Source: Opitutus sp. (GTDB taxonomy: Bacteria; Verrucomicrobiota; Verrucomicrobiia; Opitutales; Opitutaceae). From it: 64,000 nt of DNA. The stretch lies in contig JACEUQ010000001.1 in NCBI GenBank assembly GCA_024998815.1, forward strand, positions 992,001-1,056,000, in the 5' to 3' direction. Shown one piece after another: positions 1-7,952 of this stretch; position 1 is the stretch's first letter; each line of letters opens with the position of its first letter. The notes under the pieces were generated by a model. It did not search any database and was not told the DNA's origin. It saw only the letters and a program-made list of their open reading frames with translations. The position numbers were made by a program, and so were the translations under genes.

Positions 1-1
1 G

Positions 2-700
2 CCGCTCGACGAGGCGCTGCGCTTCCTCGAAGACGAGGCCGCCAAGATCCTGCCCAAGGGCTATGTCATCGACTACACGGGCGAGTCCCGCCAACTGCGC
101 GCCGAGGGCAACAAGTTCCTGCCCTCGCTCGGTCTGGCCGTGGTGCTGATTTTCCTCGTGCTGGCCGCGCAGTTTAACTCCTTCCGCGACCCGTTCGTGA
201 TCCTGTTCGGCTCGGTGCCGCTGGCGATGTTTGGCGCGTTGCTCTTCACCTTCCTAAAAATGCCCAACCCTAACTTGCCGTTCTGGACCGACGGCTGGAC
301 CACCACGATGAACATCTACGCCCAGATCGGCCTGGTGACCCTGGTCGGTTTGGTTGCCAAAAACGGCATCCTGATCGTCGAGTTTGCCAACCAGCTGCAA
401 GCCCAGGGCCGCAGCAAATTACAAGCGGTGCGCGAGTCGTCGATCACCCGTTTGCGCCCCATCCTGATGACTTCGGTGGCGACCGTGGTCGGTCACTTCC
501 CGCTGACCTTGGTGAGCGGCCCGGGCGCATCGGCGCGTAACTCAATAGGCCTGGTGCTGGTCGGCGGTATGACCATCGGCACGCTGTTCACGTTGTTCAT
601 CGTGCCCTCGCTCTACGTCCTGCTCGCCAAAGACCACAAAGCCAAGCCCTCCATCCCACCCGCTCCGGGCGTGCAGCCGCAGCCCGTTCCCGCCAAGTAA
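2..700 (+). CDS. RND efflux permease, C-terminal part (5' end outside window)
   Basis: The open frame runs in from the left edge and encodes about 232 residues of an HAE1/AcrB-type resistance-nodulation-division inner-membrane pump, which exports drugs or other hydrophobic compounds using the proton gradient. The visible part is the last periplasmic stretch plus the final membrane helices. Typical family motifs are AAQFNSF, LVGLVAKNGILIVEFAN and RLRPILMT, followed by a Pro-rich tail. A TolC-family gene follows after 22 bp, as expected for a tripartite efflux operon. Substrate cannot be inferred. Upstream methionines are internal to the domain, so the true start lies outside the window. Confidence 0.93.
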   Translation, partial: PLDEALRFLEDEAAKILPKGYVIDYTGESRQLRAEGNKFLPSLGLAVVLIFLVLAAQFNSFRDPFVILFGSVPLAMFGALLFTFLKMPNPNLPFWTDGWTTTMNIYAQIGLVTLVGLVAKNGILIVEFANQLQAQGRSKLQAVRESSITRLRPILMTSVATVVGHFPLTLVSGPGASARNSIGLVLVGGMTIGTLFTLFIVPSLYVLLAKDHKAKPSIPPAPGVQPQPVPAK

Positions 701-722
701 TTCATCCTTTCGAACTCGTCCC

Positions 723-2096
723 ATGAAAAGCTCCTCGTTCCTCGCGCTTCTAGCTCCCGCCGCTCTGTTGATCGGCGGCACGGCCCAGTTAGACGCTCAG
801 CCGGCGGCCGCACCGGTTGAGACCGTTAGCCCAGCGCCCGACGTCCCCCCACGCCTCGATCTGCGCAACGCCATCGCCTACGCACTGGAGAACAATTACT
901 CCATTCAACAGGCCCGCGAGCGCATCAAGGAGCAGGAAGGCCTAATCGTTGAAGTGAAGGCCAAGACCATTCCCCAACTCGGCCTGGGCAGTTCGTATAA
1001 GAAAAAGGATCAGGAGCTCGTCCAAGGTGGTGGCAGCGACCAGGACTGGAGCATCGCGCTCGAAGCCCGCCAGGTGCTCTACGCCGGCGGCGGCATCTCG
1101 GCGGCGCTCGAAGCCCAAAAGGTCAGCCGCGAAGCGGCCCTGCTCGACCTCAAAGCCACGATTAACAACGCGCTGCTGGAGGTGCGCACCCGTTACTACG
1201 ACGTGCTGCTGGCCCGTGAGCAGATCACGGTGCAGGAGCAGAACGTCCAACTACTCCGCCAGCAGTTGCAGAACGCCAAAAACCGTTTCGAGGCAGGCAC
1301 CATTTCCAACTTTGAGGTTCTCCGCGCCGAGGTGGAATTGGCCAACGCCCAGCCCGAGTTCATCAAGGCGCGCAACCGCAAGCGCACCTCGGTCGACCAA
1401 CTCCGCCAAGCCATCGGCTACACCAACACCACGCCGGAAAACCTACACAAAACCCCCGAGTTTTTGGGCACCTTGGACTTCCAGCCCGTGAGCTATGATT
1501 TGCAAAAATCCCTCGACGCCGCGCGCACCAACCGCCCCGACCTACTGCGGCTCGATCGTCTGGCCAAGGCCCGTGAGGCCGGCGTGCGTATCGAGCAGGC
1601 CGGTAACCGCCCGACGGTCGACCTGATCGGCGGCTACCAGGTGGTTAAAAAAATAAGCTCGAACAGTTTTAACGACTCGCCCGAAGGCTGGGTTGTCGGC
1701 GTGCAGTCGAACTGGGCGATTTTTGACGGCCGGGCCACGGCGGGCAAAGTCGCACAGGCGCGCTCCCGCCTGCGCCAGTCGCAGTTGAGCGCGCGCGAGC
1801 AAGAGCTCGCCGTCGAGGTCCAGGTGCGCACCGCGCTGTCCTCGTTACAGGAAGCCGCCGAGTTGGCCGAAGCCGCCCAGAAGGTCGTCGCCCAAGCCGA
1901 GGAGTCGCTGCGCCTGGCTGATGCGCGCTATGCAGCCGGCAGCGCCACCCAGCTCGACGTGTTGCAGGCCCGCGTCTCGCTGACCCAGTCGCGCACCAAC
2001 CAGTTGGCGGCCAATTACAGTTACAACGTTGCCCTGGCCACCGTGCGCCGCGCCCTCGGCGAACCCGACGCCTACGCGCCGGAAGCAGCCCAGTGA
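723..2096 (+). CDS. TolC-family outer-membrane efflux protein
   Basis: 457 residues, the normal length for an outer-membrane efflux channel. The N-terminus is a Sec signal peptide (hydrophobic run about residues 5-22, probable cleavage near AQLDAQ). The rest is two tandem OEP repeats rich in long Ala/Gln/Glu helices, for example the RARxxLRQSQLSA region and the YAAGSATQLDVLQARVSLTQ segment. It follows the RND permease by 22 bp and is presumably co-transcribed, forming the outer-membrane exit duct of that pump. No membrane-fusion protein is visible; it should lie upstream of the window. Confidence 0.93.
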   Translation: MKSSSFLALLAPAALLIGGTAQLDAQPAAAPVETVSPAPDVPPRLDLRNAIAYALENNYSIQQARERIKEQEGLIVEVKAKTIPQLGLGSSYKKKDQELVQGGGSDQDWSIALEARQVLYAGGGISAALEAQKVSREAALLDLKATINNALLEVRTRYYDVLLAREQITVQEQNVQLLRQQLQNAKNRFEAGTISNFEVLRAEVELANAQPEFIKARNRKRTSVDQLRQAIGYTNTTPENLHKTPEFLGTLDFQPVSYDLQKSLDAARTNRPDLLRLDRLAKAREAGVRIEQAGNRPTVDLIGGYQVVKKISSNSFNDSPEGWVVGVQSNWAIFDGRATAGKVAQARSRLRQSQLSAREQELAVEVQVRTALSSLQEAAELAEAAQKVVAQAEESLRLADARYAAGSATQLDVLQARVSLTQSRTNQLAANYSYNVALATVRRALGEPDAYAPEAAQ

Positions 2097-2503
2097 ACAT
2101 CAGGCCCACCCCGGAAACCGGCGGTGGGCTGGGTAGGCCGTCAGGTGAATATCCCTGCTCGAAAGTAGGCCGATCCGACGTAGTGCGGTGCTTCAGCCCG
2201 CAGGTTTGCAGCGACAAGTTTTGCTATACCAATAGCTTAAACGAATGGGGCTATTTTTAACGCAAAGTCGCCGAGGCGCAAAGTTCGCAAAGCATTAAAA
2301 AGGAGTGATTTCCTTGCGCTTCTTCGCGTCCTTGTGCCTTTGCGTTAAAGCCTAAAATCGAAACGTGTAGGGTGTAACTCTGTTTTTATTGCCCGAACCC
2401 TGAAGTTTTAACCGCTGATGAGCACTGATTAACACTGATGAAATCGGTGGCAAAGAACCCTCTGCCTTAACCCGATTCGATTCCTACTTGGTTTGTTACG
2501 GAA
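2097..2503. other. intergenic region with three repeat relics, no gene seen
   Basis: No credible reading frame. It carries a half copy of a palindromic repeat (2186-2204, CGGTGCTTCAGCCCGCAGG) whose full inverted form sits at 63091-63139. It also carries an inverted repeat at 2256-2349, and at about 2407-2445 a relic resembling one arm of the long hairpin at 26027-26117. It looks like a collecting area for short dispersed elements beside the transposase. Confidence 0.6.
2256..2349. repeat. imperfect inverted repeat (TTTAACGCAAAG arms)
   Basis: A 12-bp perfect arm TTTAACGCAAAG (2256-2267) is matched by CTTTGCGTTAAA (2338-2349). Further partial complementarity lies inside, where the words GCGCAAAG and TTCGCGTCC recur. 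There is no coding capacity. It looks like a small non-autonomous palindromic element. Confidence 0.55.
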
Positions 2504-2599
2504 GGACTGAAAAAGGGGTCGGGACGTTACATGGATACAAGATGAAGGCGAGGACTGAAAAAGGGGTCGGGACGTTACATGGATACAAGATGAAGGCGA
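2504..2599. repeat. left REP-like tandem repeat of the RAYT element
   Basis: Two direct copies of a 48-bp unit, starting at 2504 and 2552, with core AAAAAGGGGTCGGGACGTTA. The inverse complement of the core is found twice on the other side of the transposase gene (3553-3620), so the gene sits between oppositely oriented tandem pairs. The second copy supplies the last codons and the stop codon of the transposase. Confidence 0.85.
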
Positions 2600-3507
2600 A
2601 AGAGTTTAACCTTGAGGGAGTGAGGGTTGGGAAACCCAAGGGTTCCTGCGAGCCAAGCGTAGGGAGCGCCGGAGGCATGGAGTTTAGCTGCGATGGCCAG
2701 GCGCCAGATTTGGTCGCAAGCCTGCGGGGGCAGAGGAGTCAGATCGTTGATGGATTTGCCCTCGGTGGTGAGCGCGTCGTCGAGTACGGCCAGCCAGCGG
2801 GCCTCTCGCAGGGCGCCGGCTTCGGATTGGGCCAGACCAATCAGCGAAGTGTTTTTCAATTCCTTGGCCAGGGCCCGCTTCCAGCCGGTTGTGCCAATAG
2901 CCCAGCCTCGGCAGAATTGATCAAATCCGAGGCGTTTTTGTTCGGCCTCATCCCCCGCCAAAGTCTGCAAACGCTGCACATACTGCGCCCAGCTGGCGAC
3001 GGTATCGGGCAAATCCCACTGGCCGAGCAACAAATCGGCGATCAAGCCGGGAGGGCGATTCCCGTCCACAAACCGGCGCAAACTGCTCCAGCGAAACCCA
3101 TCCAAGTCAGCTACCGATATGAGTTTGGCCCTCACAGGGTTGAGGTGAATGTAATCCACGACCCGCGCCAAGGCGGCACTGTTTTCGATGCGCAGGGCCT
3201 GAAACCGGCCCTGAAACACATGTCCGCATTCGGACCGAAACCGATTAAAGCGCGTGGCGTAGGTGCATTCGAGCCAATGCATACCAGCGGAAAGATTGGC
3301 CATGGGAGTCTCCACGGCCAAGTGGAAGTGATTGGGCATAAGGGTATAGCCATGCAAGTGCCACTCGAACCGGCGGAGGGTGGACCAGAGCGTTTGTTCA
3401 AAGGCCGAGGCCGCTCCGACGGAATTAAAAACAGGGTGCCGGTAGTTCCCCCGATTGATGACGTGGTACAATCCCCCGGCCTCTTCCAATCTTAATTTCC
3501 TTGGCAT
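2575..3507 (-). CDS. REP-associated tyrosine transposase (RAYT, Y1 family)
   Basis: 310 residues beginning MPRKLRLEEAGGLYHVINRGN, the standard opening of Y1/TnpA-REP proteins. The HUH metal-binding motif is at PNHFHLAVE, and a candidate catalytic tyrosine lies in the following helix (CTYATRFNRF). The GHVFQGRFQA and YIHLNPVRA blocks are also typical. Such proteins nick and move single-stranded REP/BIME hairpins. Its own flanks are paired inverted REP-like repeats, and its stop codon lies inside the left repeat. It appears to have landed at or near the start of a phage capsid gene (3636-3692). The C-terminal extension beyond about residue 200 is common in larger RAYTs. Confidence 0.93.
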   Translation of the reverse strand: MPRKLRLEEAGGLYHVINRGNYRHPVFNSVGAASAFEQTLWSTLRRFEWHLHGYTLMPNHFHLAVETPMANLSAGMHWLECTYATRFNRFRSECGHVFQGRFQALRIENSAALARVVDYIHLNPVRAKLISVADLDGFRWSSLRRFVDGNRPPGLIADLLLGQWDLPDTVASWAQYVQRLQTLAGDEAEQKRLGFDQFCRGWAIGTTGWKRALAKELKNTSLIGLAQSEAGALREARWLAVLDDALTTEGKSINDLTPLPPQACDQIWRLAIAAKLHASGAPYAWLAGTLGFPNPHSLKVKLFRLHLVSM

Positions 3508-3552
3508 CAGGCACCACTACCCAATCGCATGAAAAACGCAAAGTTGCAGCCA

Positions 3553-3635
3553 TGTATCCATGTAACGTCCCGACCCCTTTTTCGGTCCTTCCATGTAACG
3601 TCCCGACCCCTTTTTCGGTCTCCTTTTTCGGTCCT
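3553..3635. repeat. right REP-like tandem repeat of the RAYT element
   Basis: Two copies of TAACGTCCCGACCCCTTTTT (units at 3553-3588 and 3591-3620), plus a third partial CCTTTTTCGGTCCT end to 3635. These are the inverse complement of the left flank. They probably form the substrate or boundary of the RAYT element. Confidence 0.85.
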
Positions 3636-3692
3636 GCGCGACAGGCCGCGGGCGTAGTTGGTCAGGGTGACGTTGTATTTGGAGGAGCTCAT
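3636..3692 (-). pseudogene. N-terminal scrap of a phage major capsid gene
   Basis: Nineteen codons starting ATG at 3692 (MSSSKYNVTLTNYARGLSR), then abrupt loss of reading at the RAYT repeat. The position directly after a Mu-like protease and small capsid-associated genes on the same strand is where the major head subunit belongs. The identification rests mainly on this gene order; the residue pattern fits but is short. Confidence 0.5.
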
Positions 3693-3780
3693 GAGAAGGA
3701 AGATGACAGAGGTCAGAGGACAGATGGCAGAGGTCGGTTTTCGGAGGGGTTACACAGCGACGGACGGGAGGTCGGATGAG

Positions 3781-3846
3781 GGCACGGAGGACGGAATCGG
3801 ATTTCGGATCGAGAGAACGAGTAGAAGTAGGAGAACGAGAACGATT
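3781..3846. repeat. purine-rich dispersed repeat, copy 1
   Basis: Contains GGACGGAATCGG followed by GAACGAGTAGAAGTAGGAGA and ACGAGAACGA. The same block recurs at 5780-5870 and 6523-6620, with a degenerate version near 11560-11590. All copies lie beside phage-derived genes. Confidence 0.7.
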
Positions 3847-3853
3847 GATGAGG

Positions 3854-4246
3854 TTAGCCGGCGGGGGTGTAGGTGGCGGTGCAGAGGGAGGCTTCGATGA
3901 GTTCACCGGTCACTCCGGCTTCGAGGGCCACGCCTACAATGATTCGGGGGAATTCGTTGTCGTGGGCCATGACGCGGCCGTCGTTGGTGAGTTGTAACCG
4001 GCTGCCGATGTAAGCCTCGCCAGCGAGTTTCACGCGGACGGTGCCAGCGAGCCCGCCGGGGATCGCCACGGTGACGCGTTCGTTGGTTTTGCCGCCGATA
4101 AGCAGGAGTCCGAGGGGCGTATCAAGACCGCTATCCATCAAGGCGACGGCGGTGTTGCTGCTCATGCGGACAAATTGGCCTTCTTTGCCGGTGAGGTCGT
4201 CGTCAGCAAAAATGGAAATAATGGCGTTGGAGCGGGCGAGGTGCAT
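3854..4246 (-). CDS. small phage capsid-associated (cement-like) protein, paralogue 2
   Basis: 130 residues, acidic and beta-rich, with no signal peptide or membrane segment. It is clearly paralogous to the next gene upstream (4276-4671): both share an ARSNAI start, a GLAGTVRVKLAG core and an LEAGVTGELIEA/LETGVTDELVEA block. Small proteins of this kind (DUF2190-like) stabilise or decorate phage heads. It lies between the prophage protease and a capsid start, matching a Mu-like head module. The family assignment comes from context and pattern, not from a search. Confidence 0.6.
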   Translation of the reverse strand: MHLARSNAIISIFADDDLTGKEGQFVRMSSNTAVALMDSGLDTPLGLLLIGGKTNERVTVAIPGGLAGTVRVKLAGEAYIGSRLQLTNDGRVMAHDNEFPRIIVGVALEAGVTGELIEASLCTATYTPAG

Positions 4247-4275
4247 GGGGATGAGCTATGAGCTTGGAGACGGGA

Positions 4276-4671
4276 TTAGGTGAGGGATTGGGGGGTGATG
4301 AGGATGGCTTCGACGAGTTCGTCGGTGACGCCGGTTTCGAGGGCTTGGGCAACCAGGGTGCGGGCGCCGGTGCCGGCGTCGGTTTGAACGCGGCCGTCGG
4401 CGGTCGTTTGCAGGTACGCGCCGATGGTCGAAACGGTTCCGGCGAGTTTGACGCGGACGGTGCCAGCGAGCCCGCCGGCGCCGAGGGCGACGGTGACGCG
4501 TTCGGCGGCTTTGCCGTCACAAAGGAGGACGCCCAGGGGTTTGACGGTGGCCGAGCTGATGAGGGCGGCTTTGCCAGCGGTGAGGACGATGAAGCGGCCA
4601 ACGTAGCCGGTGAGGTCGGCGTTGGCCTCGAAGGAGAGGATGGCGTTGGAGCGGGCGAGAGCGGTTTTCAT
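4276..4671 (-). CDS. small phage capsid-associated (cement-like) protein, paralogue 1
   Basis: 131 residues, tandem paralogue of the gene at 3854-4246, with a 29-bp gap. Shared features are the N-terminal ARSNAILSF segment, the central GGLAGTVRVKLAG and the C-terminal DELVEAILI. It is predicted to be a soluble virion component. Its start lies 43 bp downstream of the protease stop, so one late operon is likely. The intact frame suggests recent decay of this prophage. Confidence 0.6.
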   Translation of the reverse strand: MKTALARSNAILSFEANADLTGYVGRFIVLTAGKAALISSATVKPLGVLLCDGKAAERVTVALGAGGLAGTVRVKLAGTVSTIGAYLQTTADGRVQTDAGTGARTLVAQALETGVTDELVEAILITPQSLT

Positions 4672-4714
4672 GGGGAGCGAGCTGGGAGCTAAGAGCTAGG
4701 AGCTGAGCGCTGAG

Positions 4715-5725
4715 TTAGCGGAAGAGGTCGGGGCTTTCGGCTTTGGCCTTGGCGTAGATCGTCTGGAAATCGGCGCTGGGGTGGGCAGCGCGGATGGCGG
4801 CCAGTTTCTGTTCTTGGCGGGTGATCTGGCTGGCGGGCGTGGTGGTGTCGTCGGTGCCGGTGGTGAGGCGGACGAGGACGGGGTTGATCGTGAGCGATTC
4901 GAGGGCTTTCACCGCTTTGGTTTCGTCGCGCAGGAGCGCATCGACCCAGAAACCGCGGGTGTCGGTGTCCTTGGCGGGTAGGCGGCCGGCGCGGACAGCG
5001 GCGTCAACGTGGGCCTCGGCGCGGTGGCGAGCCTGCGTCGCCATGAGTAATTGGAGGCTGGCGAGTTCGCTTTTGATCGCGGTGGCGTGGCGGGTGAGCT
5101 GGGCAACGAGGTCGGCTTCGTCGGTGGCGGAGGCATCGACGAGCGAAAGAGAACGGAGGGTGGCGATGAGGTTTTGCATGGGCATCGCTTCGGGCGTGGT
5201 GTCAACCGGTGCGGCGGCGAACAGGGGGGCGATGCGCTTGAACGCGGCGCGATTGACCAGGCCGCCCATGTTGATTTCGGAGCCAGTGACGTGACCGGCG
5301 GCGTCGAGGTGGAAGGTCGGGGAAAAGCGGCGGAAGGTGCGGCCTTCGACGGACTTTTTGCCGGCTTCGGACCAGTCGAGGCGGGCGCGAACGCCGCCGG
5401 TCTGCGGTTCGTCACCGGCCCAGTAAAATTCAGTCGGCCAGGCGGAGGCTTCGCGGTCCTCGTGGTTGAAATCGAAAAAGGGCCGGTCTTCGCGGCCTTC
5501 GGCGGCGGCGGTGAGTTTACCGGCGAGGAAGGTTTGCAGGACGGCAGCGGTGGCGGCGTTCACTGCCACTTCTACCGAGACGGGTTTGCCGCCCTGGGAC
5601 GCCCGGATGCGGTGGCGGCCGGGCGGCATGTATTGGATGTCGGTGGGGAGCGCGGCGCCTTCGGTCAGGGCGTTGGCGAAGGCGGCGTGTAACGGTGCGG
5701 TTTTGTTATTGGTGGCGAGGTCCAT
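4715..5725 (-). CDS. Mu-like prophage I protein (capsid protease/scaffold)
   Basis: 336 residues. In phage Mu the gpI family is a head-maturation protease whose C-terminal part acts as scaffold. Typical features seen are FFDFNHEDREASAWP near residues 104-118, GRTFRRFSPTF, the GSEINMGGLVNRAAF block and an Ala-rich helical C-terminal half ending in an AKAESPDLFR-like tail. In minus-strand order it precedes two small capsid-associated genes and a capsid start, as in Mu-like head modules. The gene is full length although neighbouring phage genes are broken. Confidence 0.82.
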   Translation of the reverse strand: MDLATNNKTAPLHAAFANALTEGAALPTDIQYMPPGRHRIRASQGGKPVSVEVAVNAATAAVLQTFLAGKLTAAAEGREDRPFFDFNHEDREASAWPTEFYWAGDEPQTGGVRARLDWSEAGKKSVEGRTFRRFSPTFHLDAAGHVTGSEINMGGLVNRAAFKRIAPLFAAAPVDTTPEAMPMQNLIATLRSLSLVDASATDEADLVAQLTRHATAIKSELASLQLLMATQARHRAEAHVDAAVRAGRLPAKDTDTRGFWVDALLRDETKAVKALESLTINPVLVRLTTGTDDTTTPASQITRQEQKLAAIRAAHPSADFQTIYAKAKAESPDLFR

Positions 5726-5779
5726 GCCATCGCCAAAGTGTCAACGGGTACGATCCGACAAGGCAGGTATCACAGAGCC

Positions 5780-5870
5780 CAGCCGGAGCGCCGACACGGA
5801 GTCCACGGAGGACGGAATCGGAGGGGGATTCAGAGTTGAGAACGAGTAGGAGTAGGAGAACGAGAACGAA
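5780..5870. repeat. purine-rich dispersed repeat, copy 2
   Basis: Begins near AGCCGGAGCGCCG, includes GGACGGAATCGG and ends in GAACGAGTAGGAGTAGGAGA plus ACGAGAACGA. It lies between the phage protease start and the toxin-antitoxin terminator. Confidence 0.7.
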
Positions 5871-5902
5871 TACTGAGGGCGCTTACGTGGGCGGTTGGGC
5901 AC

Positions 5903-5933
5903 AAAAAAGCCCGCCTGGACGGGGGCGGGCTTT
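5903..5933 (-). terminator. Rho-independent terminator of the toxin-antitoxin pair
   Basis: The perfect 10-bp stem AAAGCCCGCC / GGCGGGCTTT (5906-5915 with 5924-5933) is followed on the minus strand by a run of T. It begins 3 bp after the toxin stop. Confidence 0.85.
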
Positions 5934-5936
5934 GGA

Positions 5937-6200
5937 TTACTTGCCGAGCAATTTTTCGGCGCGGCGATAATCATCGCTGCGGTCGTCGAGGAATTCGGCG
6001 CAGAGCTCAGTGCCATGCCAGCGGTGGATGATTCGCCAGCGGCCTACGCGTAGAGTTGAAAATCCATCCAGCGGCGGACGCAGGGCGTGCACATCGCGGG
6101 CGATACCGGCCTCCACGTCTTTCAAGGCGCGGCGGATCGTCTTCTTGACGTCAGGCGACATGAGGGAGAGCGCCTGCTTAAACTGGTCGGATTGGATCAC
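5937..6200 (-). CDS. RelE/ParE-type toxin
   Basis: 87 residues starting with GTG at 6200; the start overlaps the antitoxin stop (GTGA). The pattern is that of the RelE/ParE superfamily: helical N-terminus, then LDGFSTLRVGRWRIIHRWHG strands and a final charged DDRSDDYRRAEKLL helix. RelE members cleave mRNA on the ribosome and ParE members poison gyrase; the sequence alone does not decide between them. It forms an operon with the RelB/DinJ-like gene upstream and ends in a strong terminator. The pair sits inside the broken phage head module and may have been carried by it. Confidence 0.8.
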   Translation of the reverse strand: MIQSDQFKQALSLMSPDVKKTIRRALKDVEAGIARDVHALRPPLDGFSTLRVGRWRIIHRWHGTELCAEFLDDRSDDYRRAEKLLGK

Positions 6201-6448
6201 GCCTTGAGCTTTGAATACTTAACTTCGCCGCGTTTCATCCGGCCGAGGTGGCGAAGGAAATCGGGGGTATCTAAAAGCTCGGCGGTTTCGTCCACATAAA
6301 CGGGAAAGGGCAAACCTTGGCGGGCGACGACTTGGGAGAACAGCATGTTGACCGCATCGGCAGGTTTTAGACCCAGAGCAGCTAGGACTGTCTTGGCTTG
6401 TTTGGCGCGGGCTGACTCTACGCGCAGTCGGAGAAGTGTGGTTGCCAT
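6197..6448 (-). CDS. RelB/DinJ-family antitoxin
   Basis: 83 residues. The N-terminal ribbon-helix-helix region (LLRLRVESARAKQAKTVLAALGL) is followed by DAVNMLFSQVVARQGLPFPV, the characteristic RelB/DinJ block. It should bind DNA and neutralise the toxin encoded 4 bp into its own stop region. Translational coupling through the GTGA overlap supports a two-gene unit that autoregulates. Confidence 0.85.
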   Translation of the reverse strand: MATTLLRLRVESARAKQAKTVLAALGLKPADAVNMLFSQVVARQGLPFPVYVDETAELLDTPDFLRHLGRMKRGEVKYSKLKA

Positions 6449-6522
6449 GCATCAAAAGTGCTCACTTGTGCCCTAGGGTCAAGGGAGTAGCGGGGCCGGA
6501 TTTCTGAGTGTTTACAAAGAGG

Positions 6523-6620
6523 CGAGCCGGAGCGCCGCCCACAGAGGGCACGAAAGACGGAATCGGAGGCAGATTCGGCAGGGAGAACGAGTAGGAGTAA
6601 GAGAACGAGAACGATTACGG
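6523..6620. repeat. purine-rich dispersed repeat, copy 3
   Basis: Starts near GCCGGAGCGCCGCC, includes GACGGAATCGGAGG and ends in GAACGAGTAGGAGTAAGAGA plus ACGAGAACGA. It lies just after the stop codon of the gpF tail fragment. Confidence 0.7.
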
Positions 6621-6630
6621 AGGGGAGCCA

Positions 6631-6761
6631 TCACTTAGGTGGTTGGTAGCTGGCCTTGGGGACGCGGATCAGGGAGCTGCGGCAGTTGTAGTGGGCGGGT
6701 GGCGGCGAAAACCAGCCGTCGCCCCAGCGGTGGCCGTGGCGACCGATAACCGAGGGCCATT
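6631..6761 (-). pseudogene. C-terminal fragment of a Mu gpF-like minor head protein
   Basis: The minus strand reads GRHGHRWGDGWF, then SPPPAHYNCRSSLIRVPK and a short tail ending TGA at 6631. The PPxHxNCRS pattern closes phage Mu F/SPP1 gp7 minor head proteins. Everything upstream is missing: the frame ends at a G12 run where a SulP transporter sequence begins on the other strand. It fits the order gpF, protease, capsid of a Mu-like module. Confidence 0.65.
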
Positions 6762-7446
6762 GGGGGGGGGGGGCGCCATGATCGGGCAAAGCACGATGAA
6801 TCTAGAATCCGGTGGCCGGGGCCGCTTCTCGGGGATCGTGCAAGCGCTGTGTATTCTGGGTTATATTCTGTTTGCCTCAGCATTGATCGGCATGGTTCCG
6901 ATGGCGGCTCCGGCGGGGGTGATGTGCGTGGTGGTTTTCCACACCTTCGCGTGGTCGAGCCTGCGCATCCTTCATAAAATCCCCCGTTCCGATGCGCTCA
7001 TCCTCATGTTGGTTTCAGCGATCACGGTGTTTTCCAATCAGGCGATTGCGGTGGCCATCGGGGTTCTCATTTCGGCGCTCAAATTTGCTTGGGCAATGGC
7101 CAGCAAAACCGGCGCCCACCGGTATACGGATGAGTTCGGCAATCTCGTTTACGAAATTCATGGGCCGGTCTTTTTTGGCTCCACTCATAAGTTTATGGCC
7201 CAATTCAGCCCCAAAAACGATCCCGCCGAAGTCGCCATCGATTTCGCCCACGCCCAGCTTTATGACCATTCCTCGATCGAGGCCTTGAGCGTCGTGATTC
7301 GGAATTATCAAAAGGTCTGGAAAAAGCTCCAATTACGCCACCTGAGCCCAGGTTGCCAGACTCTCCTAAAAAAGGCCGGATCGATGCTCGATGTTGAACT
7401 CAGCAATGCCCCCCACCGGCATTATTCCACGGACCGACTCGCCTAG
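6762..7446 (+). pseudogene. SulP-family anion transporter, 5'-truncated
   Basis: The frame starts in the G12 run with GGGGAMIGQSTMN, which is an internal SulP motif and not a start. It continues through three to four membrane segments into a C-terminal STAS domain (about 7130-7440, VYEIHGPVFFGSTHKFMAQF and IDFAHAQLYDHSSIEALSVV). A complete SulP protein is roughly 500-600 residues, so about half is missing, including the transport core. An ATG at 6778 could give a membrane-STAS stub, but transport is unlikely. The phage-remnant junction explains the loss. Confidence 0.85.
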
Positions 7447-7952
7447 GGTTTTCGGCTCAAGGCCGGTCCATTGAACCTAAAAACGGCAGTAGGAATTAAT
7501 CGCAGGCTTTCCCGGATCGAAACGACTCCGTCGTCCCGCTACGCGCTTTCGAGCCTCGCCCACGCTCCAAACGCAGCGAGATCGCGGAGCGATTTTGATC
7601 CGCATCACGGATTACAGATGGCCCCAATAGATTGAGTTGAGCATCGAATTTTGCCGATTGGGAAGTCACCCGCAGGGTGAATGTAAAAAGAACTGTAAGC
7701 AATTATAAACAAAGGATTACTGGTTAAATCGGTGATCCCAATGCCGGATTTAGGTTGAATTCAATCCGCCGGCCCGGGCTGCGTCTACAGCCGCACCGCT
7801 GAAAGCGGGGGCGGGCGTCACGGGGATACATTACCAGCCCGATTGCATGCTTTTGGGTTCTGTTATTGGCTTATGCATCCATTTAACAATTGGCCCCTTA
7901 TGCCGAGTTCTTCCGGTCTTGCCACGGCGTTGGGTTTTTGAAGTGTGCCCGC
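7447..7952. other. intergenic region, nothing recognised
   Basis: About 500 bp between the SulP remnant and the MFS gene. No coding pattern, tRNA or clear hairpin was seen. The promoter of the MFS gene should lie in the last part. Confidence 0.4.

Noticed and set aside
2488-3495. 335-residue plus-strand frame opposite the RAYT gene
   Set aside because: Shadow of the transposase that also reads through the tandem repeats, giving duplicated peptide units.
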